Below are positions 34,275 to 42,750 of a DNA stretch of 43,828 nt, in pieces. Both the position numbers and the translations under genes were made by a program. The stretch comes from Microbacterium paulum (GTDB lineage Bacteria > Actinomycetota > Actinomycetes > Actinomycetales > Microbacteriaceae), in the NCBI RefSeq assembly GCF_015707995.1, contig NZ_JAAGRY010000021.1, positions 1 through 43,828 on the forward strand, read 5' to 3'. Position 1 is the stretch's first letter. The number at the start of each line of letters is the position of its first letter. The notes under the pieces are model-generated. The model saw only the letters and a list, made by a program, of their open reading frames with translations, made no database searches and was not told the origin of the DNA.

Positions 34275-35597
34275 ATGTCCGCACCCGAGAGCTGGCGCTT
34301 CGAGACCACGCAGATCCACGCCGGCGCGGCGCCCGACCCGGTCACCAAGGCGCGCGCCACCCCGATCTACCAGACGACGTCGTACGTGTTCGACAACGCC
34401 GACCACGCCGCGAACCTCTTCGCCCTCGCCGAGTTCGGCAACATCTACACCCGCATCCAGAACCCCACGCAGGATGTCGTCGAGCAGCGCGTCGCCGCGC
34501 TCGAGGGCGGCACGGGTGCGCTGCTGGTCGCCTCGGGCCAGGCGGCCGAGACCTTCGCGGTGCTGAACATCGCGCAAGCGGGCGACCACATCGTCTCGTC
34601 GTCGTCGATCTACGGCGGCACGTACAACCTCTTCAAGTACACGCTCGCCAAGCTCGGCATCGACGTGACGTTCGTCGAGAACCAGGACGACGCCGAGGAG
34701 TGGCGCCGCGCCGTGCAGCCGAACACGAAGCTCTTCTTCGCCGAGACGATCGGCAACCCGAAGATCAACGTGCTCGACATCCGCACCGTCGCCGACGTCG
34801 CCCACGAGGCGGGCGTGCCCCTCATCGTCGACAACACGATCGCGACGCCGTACCTCATCCGCCCGTTCGAGCACGGCGCCGACATCGTCGTGCACTCGGC
34901 GACGAAGTTCCTCGGCGGCCACGGCACCGTGATCGGCGGCGTCATCGTCGACGGCGGCACCTTCCCGTGGACCGAGCACGCCGAGCGCTTCCCCGGCCTC
35001 ACCACACCCGACCCCTCGTACCACGGCGCCGTGTACACGCAGGCGGTCGGCGACCCGCTCGCCTACGTCATCAAGGCGCGCGTGCAGCTGCTGCGCGACC
35101 TGGGCGCCGCCATCTCGCCGCAGAGCGCGTGGCTGCTCATCCAGGGCATCGAGACGCTGTCGCTCCGCATCGAGCGCCACGTGCAGAACGCGCAGGAGAT
35201 CGCCGAGTGGCTCGAGAACCACGACGACATCGCCTCGGTCAACTACTCGGGGCTGCCGACCTCGCCGTGGTACGCCGCGGCGAACCGCTATGCGCCCAAG
35301 GGCGTCGGCGCGGTGCTGTCGTTCGAGCTCAAGGGCGGCGTCGAGGCGGGCCGTGAGTTCGTCAACTCGCTGAGCCTGTTCAGCCACCTGGCGAACATCG
35401 GCGACGTGCGCTCGCTCGTCATCCACCCGGCCTCGACCACGCACTCGCAGCTCACGCCCGAGCAGCAGCTCACCGCCGGCGTCACGCCCGGCCTCGTGCG
35501 CCTGTCGGTCGGTCTCGAGAACGTCGAAGATCTGAAGGCCGACCTCGAACAGGCCCTCGCCGCCGCGCGCAAGGTCTCGGAGGCCGCCCGCGCCTGA
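34275..35597 (+). CDS. metY: O-acetylhomoserine sulfhydrylase
   Basis: 440 aa Cys/Met-metabolism PLP enzyme joining sulfide to O-acetylhomoserine to give homocysteine. The N-terminal ETTQIHAGAAPDPVTKARA and IYQTTSYVFDN, PLP lysine K211 in VHSATKFLGGHGT, and long insertions compared with MetB support the MetY assignment. ATG preceded by GCAGGAG. metX follows 174 bases downstream on the same strand, separated by a mirrored repeat. The two enzymes together form the direct sulfhydrylation route to methionine. Confidence 0.96.
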   Translation: MSAPESWRFETTQIHAGAAPDPVTKARATPIYQTTSYVFDNADHAANLFALAEFGNIYTRIQNPTQDVVEQRVAALEGGTGALLVASGQAAETFAVLNIAQAGDHIVSSSSIYGGTYNLFKYTLAKLGIDVTFVENQDDAEEWRRAVQPNTKLFFAETIGNPKINVLDIRTVADVAHEAGVPLIVDNTIATPYLIRPFEHGADIVVHSATKFLGGHGTVIGGVIVDGGTFPWTEHAERFPGLTTPDPSYHGAVYTQAVGDPLAYVIKARVQLLRDLGAAISPQSAWLLIQGIETLSLRIERHVQNAQEIAEWLENHDDIASVNYSGLPTSPWYAAANRYAPKGVGAVLSFELKGGVEAGREFVNSLSLFSHLANIGDVRSLVIHPASTTHSQLTPEQQLTAGVTPGLVRLSVGLENVEDLKADLEQALAAARKVSEAARA

Positions 35598-35640
35598 GCC
35601 GCGCTCGTCCGGGCATCCGCCCCGCTCCGCCCGCGGCGGT

Positions 35641-35722
35641 CACAAGCCCCGCAGATAGCCACGAACTCCGCACCCGATCGCGCGATCAGGTGCGGAGTTC
35701 GTGCGTTCCTGCGGAGTTCGTG
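35641..35722. repeat. Mirrored four-copy repeat element (ACGAACTCCGC type)
   Basis: Four copies of a 13-bp motif between metY and metX: CACAAGCCCCGCA (35641-35653, diverged), CACGAACTCCGCA (35660-35672), TGCGGAGTTCGTG (35691-35703, inverted) and the same again (35710-35722). Each pair has exactly 19 bp pitch. The inner copies form a perfect 15-bp inverted repeat (35660-35674 / 35689-35703) whose 14-base centre contains the palindrome GATCGCGCGATC, so 35660-35703 is almost one 44-bp palindrome. No T-run. Confidence 0.88.
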
Positions 35723-35771
35723 ACGCGTAACACACGGGTGCGGCACGCGCGCACCCACGAGAATGGATGCC

Positions 35772-36974
35772 ATGGACTGGCAGACCTCTGAAGACACGGT
35801 GCCGTCGGCGCCGATCTCCGAGGCCGACGCGCGCCTGCTGCGCGCGCGCCCGCCGGCGAGTGGGGCCTGGCGCGACGGCGACCCCGCGGGCGGGCGACGC
35901 TTCGCTCCGCTCGGGGCGTTCCGCACCGAGAACGGTCAGGGGCTCCCCTTCGCGCGGCTCGCGTACGAGACGTGGGGCGAGCTGAACCCGGCCGCCGACA
36001 ACGCGGTGCTCGTGCTGCACGCCCTCACGGGCGACAGTCACGTGCGTGGTGAGGCGGGCCCGGGGCATCCGACCGACGGCTGGTGGGGCGAGGTGATCGG
36101 ACCGGGAGCCGCGATCGACACCGACCGCTGGTTCGTCGTCGCCCCGAACATGCTGGGCGGATGCCAGGGTTCGACCGGCCCCGCCTCGATCGGCCCCGAC
36201 GGGCGCGAATGGGGGCCGCGCTTTCCGTATCTCACGGTGCGCGACCAGGTGGCGGCGCAGGCCCTGCTGGCCGACGGTCTCGGCATCGAGCGGTGGGCGG
36301 CCGTCATCGGCGGCTCGATGGGCGGCATGCACGCTCTGGAGTGGGGCGTCGGGCTGCCGGATCGCGTCGAGCGCCTCGCGGTGCTGGCGGCTCCCCCGAC
36401 GACGACCGCCGACCAGATCGCGCTCAACTCGGTGCAGCTCGAGGCCCTCCGCATCGACCCGCGCTTCGCGGGCGGCGACTACTACGACGCGGCCGACGGC
36501 GAGGGTCCGCACCGCGGCCTCGCGTTGGCGCGGCGCATGGCGCTGCTGAACTACCGCAGCCCGACCGAGCTCAATCTGCGCTTTCAGCGGTCGTGGCAGT
36601 CGGGCGTGAGCCCGCTCGGCGGCGGCGGCAGGTTCGCCGTGGAGAGCTACCTCGACTTCCACGGCAACAAGTTCACCCGCCGGTTCGATGCGAACAGCTA
36701 CCTGACCCTCGTCGAGGCGATGAACTCGCACGACGTGGGTCGGGGTCGGGGCGGCGTCGAAGACGCGCTGGCGCAGGTCACGGCCCGCACGCTCGTGCTC
36801 GGCATCGACAGCGACCGGCTGTTCCCGGTCGACGGGCAGGAGCGCATCTTCCGCGGCATCCGTTCGACGATCGACGACGACACGGTCGTGCTCTCGAGCG
36901 ACTTCGGCCACGACGGCTTCCTCATAGAGACCGCCGCCGCCGGCGCGCACCTGCGCCGCCTGCTCGAGAGCTGA
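35772..36974 (+). CDS. metX: Homoserine O-acetyltransferase
   Basis: 400 aa alpha/beta-hydrolase-fold acyltransferase activating homoserine. N-terminal LAYETWGELN and VLHALTGDSHV, nucleophile S182 in GGSMGGMHALEW, LGIDSDRLFPV with the catalytic Asp, and H380 in FGHDGFLIE are all present. The acyl donor is taken as acetyl-CoA because of MetY. ATG codons at 35763 and 35772 are both possible; GAGAAT (35759-35764) ends 7 bases before the second and overlaps the first, favouring MDWQTSEDT as the start. Its stop lies 2 bases from the stop of the convergent MFS gene. Confidence 0.96.
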   Translation: MDWQTSEDTVPSAPISEADARLLRARPPASGAWRDGDPAGGRRFAPLGAFRTENGQGLPFARLAYETWGELNPAADNAVLVLHALTGDSHVRGEAGPGHPTDGWWGEVIGPGAAIDTDRWFVVAPNMLGGCQGSTGPASIGPDGREWGPRFPYLTVRDQVAAQALLADGLGIERWAAVIGGSMGGMHALEWGVGLPDRVERLAVLAAPPTTTADQIALNSVQLEALRIDPRFAGGDYYDAADGEGPHRGLALARRMALLNYRSPTELNLRFQRSWQSGVSPLGGGGRFAVESYLDFHGNKFTRRFDANSYLTLVEAMNSHDVGRGRGGVEDALAQVTARTLVLGIDSDRLFPVDGQERIFRGIRSTIDDDTVVLSSDFGHDGFLIETAAAGAHLRRLLES

Positions 36975-36976
36975 CG

Positions 36977-38215
36977 CTACGCGAGAACCGCCGCCGGTCG
37001 CCGCGCGTCGGCGCGAAAGCTCGCGAGTGCGATGACGAGCCCCGCGGCGGCGAGCGCCGCGCCCACCCACACCGGGGCGACGAACCCGAACCCGGCGGCG
37101 ATGACGGCGCCGCCGAGCGCGGCCCCGGTCGCGTTGCCGATGTTGAGGGCCGAGTGGTTGAGGGCCGCGGCGATCGACTGGTTGTCGCCGGCGACGTCCA
37201 TGAGGCGCGTCTGGATCGACGGGCTCAGCACCGACGAGACCACGCCGACCGCGAAGACGAACACCACGAGCGTGACGATCCAGCCGCACGTGAGGGCGAG
37301 CAGCACCTGCACGATCGCGAGCACACCGAGGCCCCGCAGGAGCGTGCGGCGCAGGTCGCGGTCGGCGAGCCGGCCGCCCAGCAGGTTGCCGATCGTCATG
37401 CCGACGCCCATCACGACGAGCACGATCGGCACGACCCAGGCGGGGCTGCCAGCCACCTCGGTCACGATCGAGGCGATGTAGCTGTAGGCGGCGAAGAAGC
37501 CGCCGAAGCCGATCGCGCCGATGCCGAGCGTCAGCCACACCTGCGGAATGCGGAAGACGCCGAGCTCTGCGCGCAGCGTGCGCCCGGGGTCGCCGGCGTG
37601 CGCGGGCACGAAGAAGGCGATGAGCACCGCCGCGAGGGCGAAGATCGCCGCGACGATCATGAACGCGACGCGCCAGCCGAAGTGCTGGCCGAGGCCGGTG
37701 CCGAGCGGCACCCCCACGACGTTCGCGAGCGTGAGACCGGTGAGCACGAACGCGACGCCCTGCGCGCGTTTGCCCGGGCCGAGCACGTCGGATGCCACGA
37801 GGGCGCCGATCCCGAAGTACGCGCCGTGGGGCAGGCCGGAGAGAAAGCGCGAGACGGCGACGAGTTCGAACGTCGGCATGACGACGGTGAGCGCGTTGAA
37901 GAGGGCGAGCGCCGCGGCGAGGGCGAGCATGACGCGGTGCCGCGGGTATTTGGCGACGGATGCCGCGATCGTCGGCGCCCCGACGACGACGCCGAGCGCG
38001 TACAACGAGATGAGCCAGCCGGTCTGCGCGATCGCGGCGTCGGGGTCGGTCGCAGAGAGGGCGGGCAGCAGGTCGGCGGAGATCTGCGGCAGCAGGCCCA
38101 TCACGACGAACTCGGTCATGCCGATGCCGAACGAGCCGATCGCGAGCGAGAGGAGCGCGAGCCTCGCCGTGCCAGGCGATCCGCTCGAGACTGTCGAACG
38201 GGTCGCGGAGGTCAC
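36977..38215 (-). CDS. MFS transporter, DHA1/AraJ-like (12 membrane segments)
   Basis: 412 aa. N-terminal LSLAIGSFGIGMTEFVVMGLLP is characteristic of the AraJ/YdhP sugar- or drug-efflux group, and VSRFLSGLPHGAYFGIGALVASD is the matching motif C region. About 12 membrane segments. Substrate unknown. GTG start exactly 6 bases after minus-strand TAGCAT (38222-38227) with no Shine-Dalgarno. Tail to tail with metX. Confidence 0.92.
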   Translation of the reverse strand: MTSATRSTVSSGSPGTARLALLSLAIGSFGIGMTEFVVMGLLPQISADLLPALSATDPDAAIAQTGWLISLYALGVVVGAPTIAASVAKYPRHRVMLALAAALALFNALTVVMPTFELVAVSRFLSGLPHGAYFGIGALVASDVLGPGKRAQGVAFVLTGLTLANVVGVPLGTGLGQHFGWRVAFMIVAAIFALAAVLIAFFVPAHAGDPGRTLRAELGVFRIPQVWLTLGIGAIGFGGFFAAYSYIASIVTEVAGSPAWVVPIVLVVMGVGMTIGNLLGGRLADRDLRRTLLRGLGVLAIVQVLLALTCGWIVTLVVFVFAVGVVSSVLSPSIQTRLMDVAGDNQSIAAALNHSALNIGNATGAALGGAVIAAGFGFVAPVWVGAALAAAGLVIALASFRADARRPAAVLA

Positions 38216-38253
38216 CGGGCAATGCTACCGGCGCCTCGAACCCCCGAGGGCCG

Positions 38254-38622
38254 CTACGAGTCGGTCGGCTGAATCGATTCGATCGCCTGCTCGAGGCGTT
38301 CGATCTTGCCGTCGATCTCGCCGGTGCGTCCGGGCCGGATGTCGGCCTTCAACACGAGCGAGACCCGCGAACCGAAGGGCATGACGGCCTCCGTCGCCGC
38401 CTTGACGACGGCGAACACCTCGTCCCACTCCCCCTCGACCTCGGTGAACATCGACGTGGTGCGGTGCGGCAGGCCCGAGGCGCGCACGACCCGCACGGCG
38501 GCGGCCACCGCGTCGTGCACCGAGCCGTCGGCGCTCTCGGCGGCCGCTGCGGCTTCGTCGAGGCCGGCGCGCGCCGGGTCGCTGGGGGCGCCGGAGGGGG
38601 CGACGGAGAAGGCGATGAGCAT
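38254..38622 (-). CDS. MTH1187-family (thiamine-binding-like) protein
   Basis: 122 aa. A ferredoxin-like small domain of the MTH1187/YkoF type: MLIAFSVAPSG at the start, then VRASGLPHRTTSMFTEVEGEWDEVFAVVKAA, the conserved strand-helix that in relatives forms a thiamine pocket. About 25 residues rich in Ala, Glu and Asp lie between. A good Shine-Dalgarno (TGGAGG) precedes the ATG. It sits between two membrane protein genes without obvious functional link. Confidence 0.8.
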   Translation of the reverse strand: MLIAFSVAPSGAPSDPARAGLDEAAAAAESADGSVHDAVAAAVRVVRASGLPHRTTSMFTEVEGEWDEVFAVVKAATEAVMPFGSRVSLVLKADIRPGRTGEIDGKIERLEQAIESIQPTDS

Positions 38623-38667
38623 GGTGACCTCCAGAGGTCGGGTCGGATGGATGCCGGGCGGGATCGT

Positions 38668-39900
38668 TCAGGCGGATGCCTCGGCGGCGGCGACCTCGAC
38701 GTGCTGCCGCCTGCGTGCGGGTGCCGGCAGCCGGGCGACCCGCACGACCATCCAGACGAACAGGGCGCTCGTGACGAGGTTCCGGAGGGTCAGCACCGTG
38801 ACGGCGACCGGCTCGGGGGTGAGGATGCCGGCGTACAGCAGCGGGTAGACGAGCTGCGTCAGCGCGGCGGCGACGAGCGCGAGCGCGGCGGGCCCCGCCC
38901 ATACGCGCCGCTGCACGACGATGCCGATGACGACCGACGGCACGAGCCAGGCGAGGTACTGCGGCGAGCCGACCTTGTTGAACACGATGAAGCCGAGCAC
39001 GAGGGCGAGGGAGAGCGGGGGGAACAACGCCGCGAACGAGACGCCGCGCACCGCCTTGACGACGCCGAGACCCGCGACGGCGGCCATGGCGAGAGCGAGG
39101 GCGGGGGTCATCACCGCGATCACCGCGTCGACCGCGGTGCCGGTGACCTGGAAGGTGAGGAGGTCGAACGAGTACGCCACCGAGAAGCCGGGGCGCCCGA
39201 GCAGCACGCCCCACAGATAGGGGGTCGCGATGGGCGCCTCGACCTGCAGACCGCGGGTGGTCTGCTCGCCGACGAACCCGAACGCGTAACCCGCACCGCC
39301 CGCGAGCGCGACGGCGCCGAGTGTGAGCACGGTGACGACGACGGCTCCGCCGATGATCGCGCCGCGGCGGCGCACGGCGATGACGGCGGCGGCCAGCAGC
39401 GCCGCGGGCCACACCTTGATCCACGCGGCGACGGCGAGCAGCATCGACGCCGCCCACGGCCGGCCCACGAGCCACAGGCATCCGACGATCGCGAGCGCGA
39501 CGGTCACCGCCTCGAGCCGATAGAGCCCGACGGGGCCGAGCAGCAGGATGTAGGCGAGCCACAACCAGGCCGCCGTGCGACGAGAGATCGAGGTCGCCCG
39601 CCCCACGAGCACGGCGAACGCCGCGGCATCCACGAGGGTCACGAAGATCGCCCACCCGACGGTGTAGCCGGCGATCGGGGCGAAGGCGTGGGCGAGCACC
39701 ATCGGCACGAGGGCGAGTTGCGGGTAGACCCACGCCTCGGTGATGCCGACGATGCCGCGGCCGTCGAGCGCCTGCAGCGACCACGGTTCGTAGACGCGGT
39801 AGACATCGCCCATCGGCTCGTTCGGAAAAGCGAAGCCGAGCCAGGCGACGAGCACATGCACGAACGCGAAGGCGATCCACAGCGCAGTCCGACGGGGCAC
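38668..39900 (-). CDS. GT87-like polyprenol-linked mannosyltransferase (membrane)
   Basis: About 410 aa with some ten hydrophobic segments. The first extracytoplasmic loop carries GDVYRVYEPWSLQALDG (acidic residues expected at a GT-C active site), and the body contains WIKVWPAALLAAAV and NKVGSPQYLAWLVP, the latter typical of DUF2029/GT87 proteins that use polyprenyl-phosphate sugars for lipoglycan synthesis. Assignment to mannose is by family only. Two successive GTG codons can start it (39903 or 39900); TAGGAT ends exactly 6 bases before the second, so 39900 is chosen. Confidence 0.82.
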   Translation of the reverse strand: MPRRTALWIAFAFVHVLVAWLGFAFPNEPMGDVYRVYEPWSLQALDGRGIVGITEAWVYPQLALVPMVLAHAFAPIAGYTVGWAIFVTLVDAAAFAVLVGRATSISRRTAAWLWLAYILLLGPVGLYRLEAVTVALAIVGCLWLVGRPWAASMLLAVAAWIKVWPAALLAAAVIAVRRRGAIIGGAVVVTVLTLGAVALAGGAGYAFGFVGEQTTRGLQVEAPIATPYLWGVLLGRPGFSVAYSFDLLTFQVTGTAVDAVIAVMTPALALAMAAVAGLGVVKAVRGVSFAALFPPLSLALVLGFIVFNKVGSPQYLAWLVPSVVIGIVVQRRVWAGPAALALVAAALTQLVYPLLYAGILTPEPVAVTVLTLRNLVTSALFVWMVVRVARLPAPARRRQHVEVAAAEASA

Positions 39901-39945
39901 CACCCCATCCTAGAGAGGCGCGTGTCGGGCGGGCGGAGCGCGGTG

Positions 39946-40827
39946 TCAGCGGTGCAGCAGCGCTCCGATGACGGATGCCACGGCCTCGGCGACGTCGAGC
40001 GCGGTGATCGGTCCCCCCGCGCGCGCCTCCGATGCGGCCGCGGCGGCCCGGCCGTGCACGAAGGCCGCCGTCGCGGCGAGCGCACCGAGCGCCTCGACGT
40101 CGAGCGCGCTGGCCTCTTCTCCTGCTTCCGCCGCCCCCGCCGCTCCCGCGACGAGCGCGCCGAGGATGCCGCCGAGCACGTCACCGGTACCCGCCGTCGC
40201 GAGCCAGGGCGTCGGGCTCGTCACCGTGCGGGCGACACCCGCAGGGGTCGCGACGACCGTGCGCGCGCCTTTCAGCAGCACGGTCACGCCGAGGGCGCGC
40301 GCGGTGTCGACGGCGGCGGCGGTGCGGTCGACGCCCGGCTCGGTCAGGTCGACAGCGGGAAGCCCGGCGGCATCGCGCAGCCGCGCGAGCTCGCGATCGT
40401 GCGGCGTGACGACGACGGGCGCACGCCACGGTGCGCCGCCGGGCGCGTCTGCGACGAGATCGAGCGCCCCCGCATCGACGACGACCGGCACCTCCCCCGC
40501 GAGCAGGTCGCGGAGGGCGCGCGTCTCGGCGGCGCGGCGCTCCGAGGCATCCGTGCCCGATCCGATGAGCCACGCCTGCACGCGGCCGTCCGCCGTCACC
40601 GTCTCGGGGCGGCGGGCGAGTACGAGCGCGGTGGGGCGTTCGGGGCCGAGGTAGCGCACCATGCCGAGGCCCGTGCGGTGGGCGGCCTCGACGCCGAGCA
40701 CCGCGGCGCCCGGGTAGCGCTCCGACCCGGTTCGCACGCCGAGCACGCCCCGGGAATACTTGTCGTCCGAGGCCGTTGGCATCCTCAGAACGCCCGCCGC
40801 GTGCTCCGCCGTCCACTCGAGCGCCAT
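39946..40827 (-). CDS. nnrD: ADP-dependent NAD(P)H-hydrate dehydratase
   Basis: 293 aa ribokinase-fold enzyme repairing hydrated NAD(P)H. Signature sequences: DKYSRGVLGVRTGSERYPGA near the N-terminus, VVTPHDRELARL, LLKGARTVVATP, and ATAGTGDVLGGILGALVA with the catalytic Asp. The epimerase half (NnrE) is absent, so this is the stand-alone dehydratase form. ATG exactly 6 bases after minus-strand TAGGGT (40834-40839), the same TAGGGTGACGCCATG arrangement as at the M4 protease gene. Confidence 0.94.
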   Translation of the reverse strand: MALEWTAEHAAGVLRMPTASDDKYSRGVLGVRTGSERYPGAAVLGVEAAHRTGLGMVRYLGPERPTALVLARRPETVTADGRVQAWLIGSGTDASERRAAETRALRDLLAGEVPVVVDAGALDLVADAPGGAPWRAPVVVTPHDRELARLRDAAGLPAVDLTEPGVDRTAAAVDTARALGVTVLLKGARTVVATPAGVARTVTSPTPWLATAGTGDVLGGILGALVAGAAGAAEAGEEASALDVEALGALAATAAFVHGRAAAAASEARAGGPITALDVAEAVASVIGALLHR

Positions 40828-40869
40828 GGCGTCACCCTACCCCCGCCCGTCCCCGTCGAAAGGCCCCCG

Positions 40870-41949
40870 ATGAGCCTGCTGTTCACGCCGATCGAGCTCG
40901 GCGGGCTGACCGCCCGCAACCGCCTGTGGGTCGCACCGATGTGCCAGTACTCCGCCGCAGACGGCGTGCCGAACGACTGGCACCACGTGCACCTCGCGCA
41001 GTTCGCCTCGGGTGGGGCCGGCGTCGTCATCGCCGAGGCGACCGCGGTGCTGCCCGAAGGGCGCATCTCGCCCGAAGACGTGGGCCTCTGGAACGACGCG
41101 CAGCGGGATGCCTGGGCCCCCATCGCGGCCGCGATCGCCGCCCGCGGCGCCGTCCCCGGCATCCAGCTCGCGCACGCCGGCCGCAAGGCGTCGACCTGGT
41201 CGCCGCTCACCGGCAAACGCGGAACGGTGCCGGCGTCGGACGGCGGCTGGCAGACGGTGGCCCCGTCCGCGATCGCCTTCGAGGGGTTCGACGAGCCCGT
41301 CGCGCTCGACGCCGCGGGCATCGACGCGGTGGTGGATGCCTTCGCCGCGGCCGCGGCGCGGGCCGTCGCCGCGGGGTTCGCGCTGCTCGAGGTGCACGCC
41401 GCGCACGGCTACCTGCTGCACCAGTTCCTCTCCCCGCTGTCGAACACGCGCACCGACGAGTACGGCGGCTCGCTGGAGAACCGCGCCCGGCTGCTGCTGC
41501 GCGTCGTCGACGCGGTGCGGGAGGCGGCGCCGAGCGCGGCCCTGACCGTGCGCTTCTCGGCGAGCGACTGGGCCGACGGCGGCTGGGACGCCGCACAGAC
41601 CGCGGTCGTCGCCGGGTGGGCGGCCGAGCGCGGCGCGGTGTTCTTCGACATCTCCAGCGGCGGTCTCGTCGCCCACCAGCGGATCGTCACCGGCCCGGGC
41701 TACCAGGTCGCCCTCGCTGCCGAGGTGCGCTCGGGGGCGGGCGTCGCCGTCGGCGCGGTCGGCGAGATCACCTCGGGTCCGCAGGCGGAGGAGATCCTCG
41801 TCGCCGGCGAAGCCGACGTCATCCTCGCGGGGCGCGAGTGGCTGCGCGACCCGCATTTCGCGTTGCGCGCGGCTACCGAACTCGGCGACCCCGCGGCGGC
41901 GCCGTGGCCGCCGCAGTACGTGCGCGCGCAGCCGCGCACTGCGCGCTGA
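40870..41949 (+). CDS. NADH:flavin oxidoreductase, old yellow enzyme family (YqjM-like)
   Basis: 359 aa FMN-dependent TIM-barrel ene-reductase. PMCQYSA carries C25, the position of the redox-tuning cysteine in YqjM-type enzymes. HAGRK, the substrate-anion pair H176/H179 in VHAAHGYLLHQFLSP, and NTRTDEYGGSLENRAR are present. It likely reduces activated C=C bonds with NAD(P)H, perhaps in detoxification. AAAGG precedes the ATG. Start-to-start arrangement with nnrD (42 bases between). Confidence 0.95.
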   Translation: MSLLFTPIELGGLTARNRLWVAPMCQYSAADGVPNDWHHVHLAQFASGGAGVVIAEATAVLPEGRISPEDVGLWNDAQRDAWAPIAAAIAARGAVPGIQLAHAGRKASTWSPLTGKRGTVPASDGGWQTVAPSAIAFEGFDEPVALDAAGIDAVVDAFAAAAARAVAAGFALLEVHAAHGYLLHQFLSPLSNTRTDEYGGSLENRARLLLRVVDAVREAAPSAALTVRFSASDWADGGWDAAQTAVVAGWAAERGAVFFDISSGGLVAHQRIVTGPGYQVALAAEVRSGAGVAVGAVGEITSGPQAEEILVAGEADVILAGREWLRDPHFALRAATELGDPAAAPWPPQYVRAQPRTAR

Positions 41950-41982
41950 GGGCGGGCGGGGCACCGCCGGTCGAGCGGTCGG

Positions 41983-42621
41983 TCAGCCGACGGCGCGGGG
42001 GTTCTCGACCAGCACGCCGACCAGGCGCTCGAGACGATCGTTCATCCGCTCCGTGATCTCTTCGCTCGATCGACCCTCGATCGTGGCGCGCGCACACGTG
42101 TCGTCTGAGACGTCGACGAGCAGCTGCGCGGCTTCAGCGACCGGCAGGCGCAGGCGCAAGCCGTAGGCATCCACGACGTGCAAGATGATGCCCTCGACCC
42201 GTGAGCGCATCGCGCCCTGCCACGCCAGATAAGCCGCCGCGAGCGACGGGTCGCGGAGCGCCTGGGTGCGGATCTCGCTGATCAGCTGCGGCTCCAGGCG
42301 CTCGCCGAGCGAAGCACCCGAGACCTGACGCACGAGGTCGCTCATGTCGGTCACGGCGTCGGGGGCGAGCCCCTGCACACGCACCGCCACTTCATCGAGC
42401 TTCTCTTCGGCGAGCTGGGTGATGAGCGCGAGGAAGAGCTCGTTCTTCGACTCGAAGTTCGAGTAGAACGCGCCCCGGGTGAAGCCGGCGCGCTCGCAGA
42501 TCATCTCGACCGACGCGGCATCCATGCCGACCTCGGCGAACACCTCATGAGCGGCGTCGAGCAGGCGCGCGCGCGTCTGTTCGCGGCGACGGCTGCCGGC
42601 GCGGCTGGTCACATCGGTCAC
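41983..42621 (-). CDS. TetR-family transcriptional regulator
   Basis: 212 aa. The N-terminal helix-turn-helix domain (about 12-60: RREQTRARLLDAAHEVFAEV, then SVEMICERAGFTRGAFYSNF) is typical; the C-terminal ligand domain is unassigned. GTG start with a strong GAGGAGG. Divergent from the MMPL transporter with two palindromic sites between them, so it probably represses both itself and the transporter. Confidence 0.93.
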   Translation of the reverse strand: MTDVTSRAGSRRREQTRARLLDAAHEVFAEVGMDAASVEMICERAGFTRGAFYSNFESKNELFLALITQLAEEKLDEVAVRVQGLAPDAVTDMSDLVRQVSGASLGERLEPQLISEIRTQALRDPSLAAAYLAWQGAMRSRVEGIILHVVDAYGLRLRLPVAEAAQLLVDVSDDTCARATIEGRSSEEITERMNDRLERLVGVLVENPRAVG

Positions 42622-42684
42622 GGCGCCTCCTCTTCGGTCATTTTCACATCGACTCCCCAGACTTGCACGGGCCGACGCTCTTAG

Positions 42685-42700
42685 GATACATCTATGTATC
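42685..42700. promoter_or_regulatory. TetR operator, site 1, over MMPL -10 region
   Basis: GATACAT and ATGTATC around a 2-bp centre (CT). GATACA here also serves as a plausible -10 for the MMPL gene with TTGCAC (42663-42668) as -35 and a 16-bp spacer, so occupancy would block that promoter. Confidence 0.65.
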
Positions 42701-42701
42701 G

Positions 42702-42717
42702 GATACAGCGCTGTATC
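42702..42717. promoter_or_regulatory. TetR operator, site 2
   Basis: Perfect 16-bp palindrome GATACAGCGCTGTATC. It shares the GATACA...TGTATC arms with site 1; centres are 17 bp apart. Situated between the TetR and MMPL starts. Confidence 0.68.
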
Positions 42718-42750
42718 GAACTCTTCTGAACCCTCTCTCTCGGAGCGCCC

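Noticed and set aside
38464..40869. Long plus-strand frame leading into the old-yellow-enzyme gene
   Set aside because: The part before 40870 is antisense to the thiamine-binding, GT87 and nnrD genes; only the last 359 codons form the enzyme, preceded by AAAGG.
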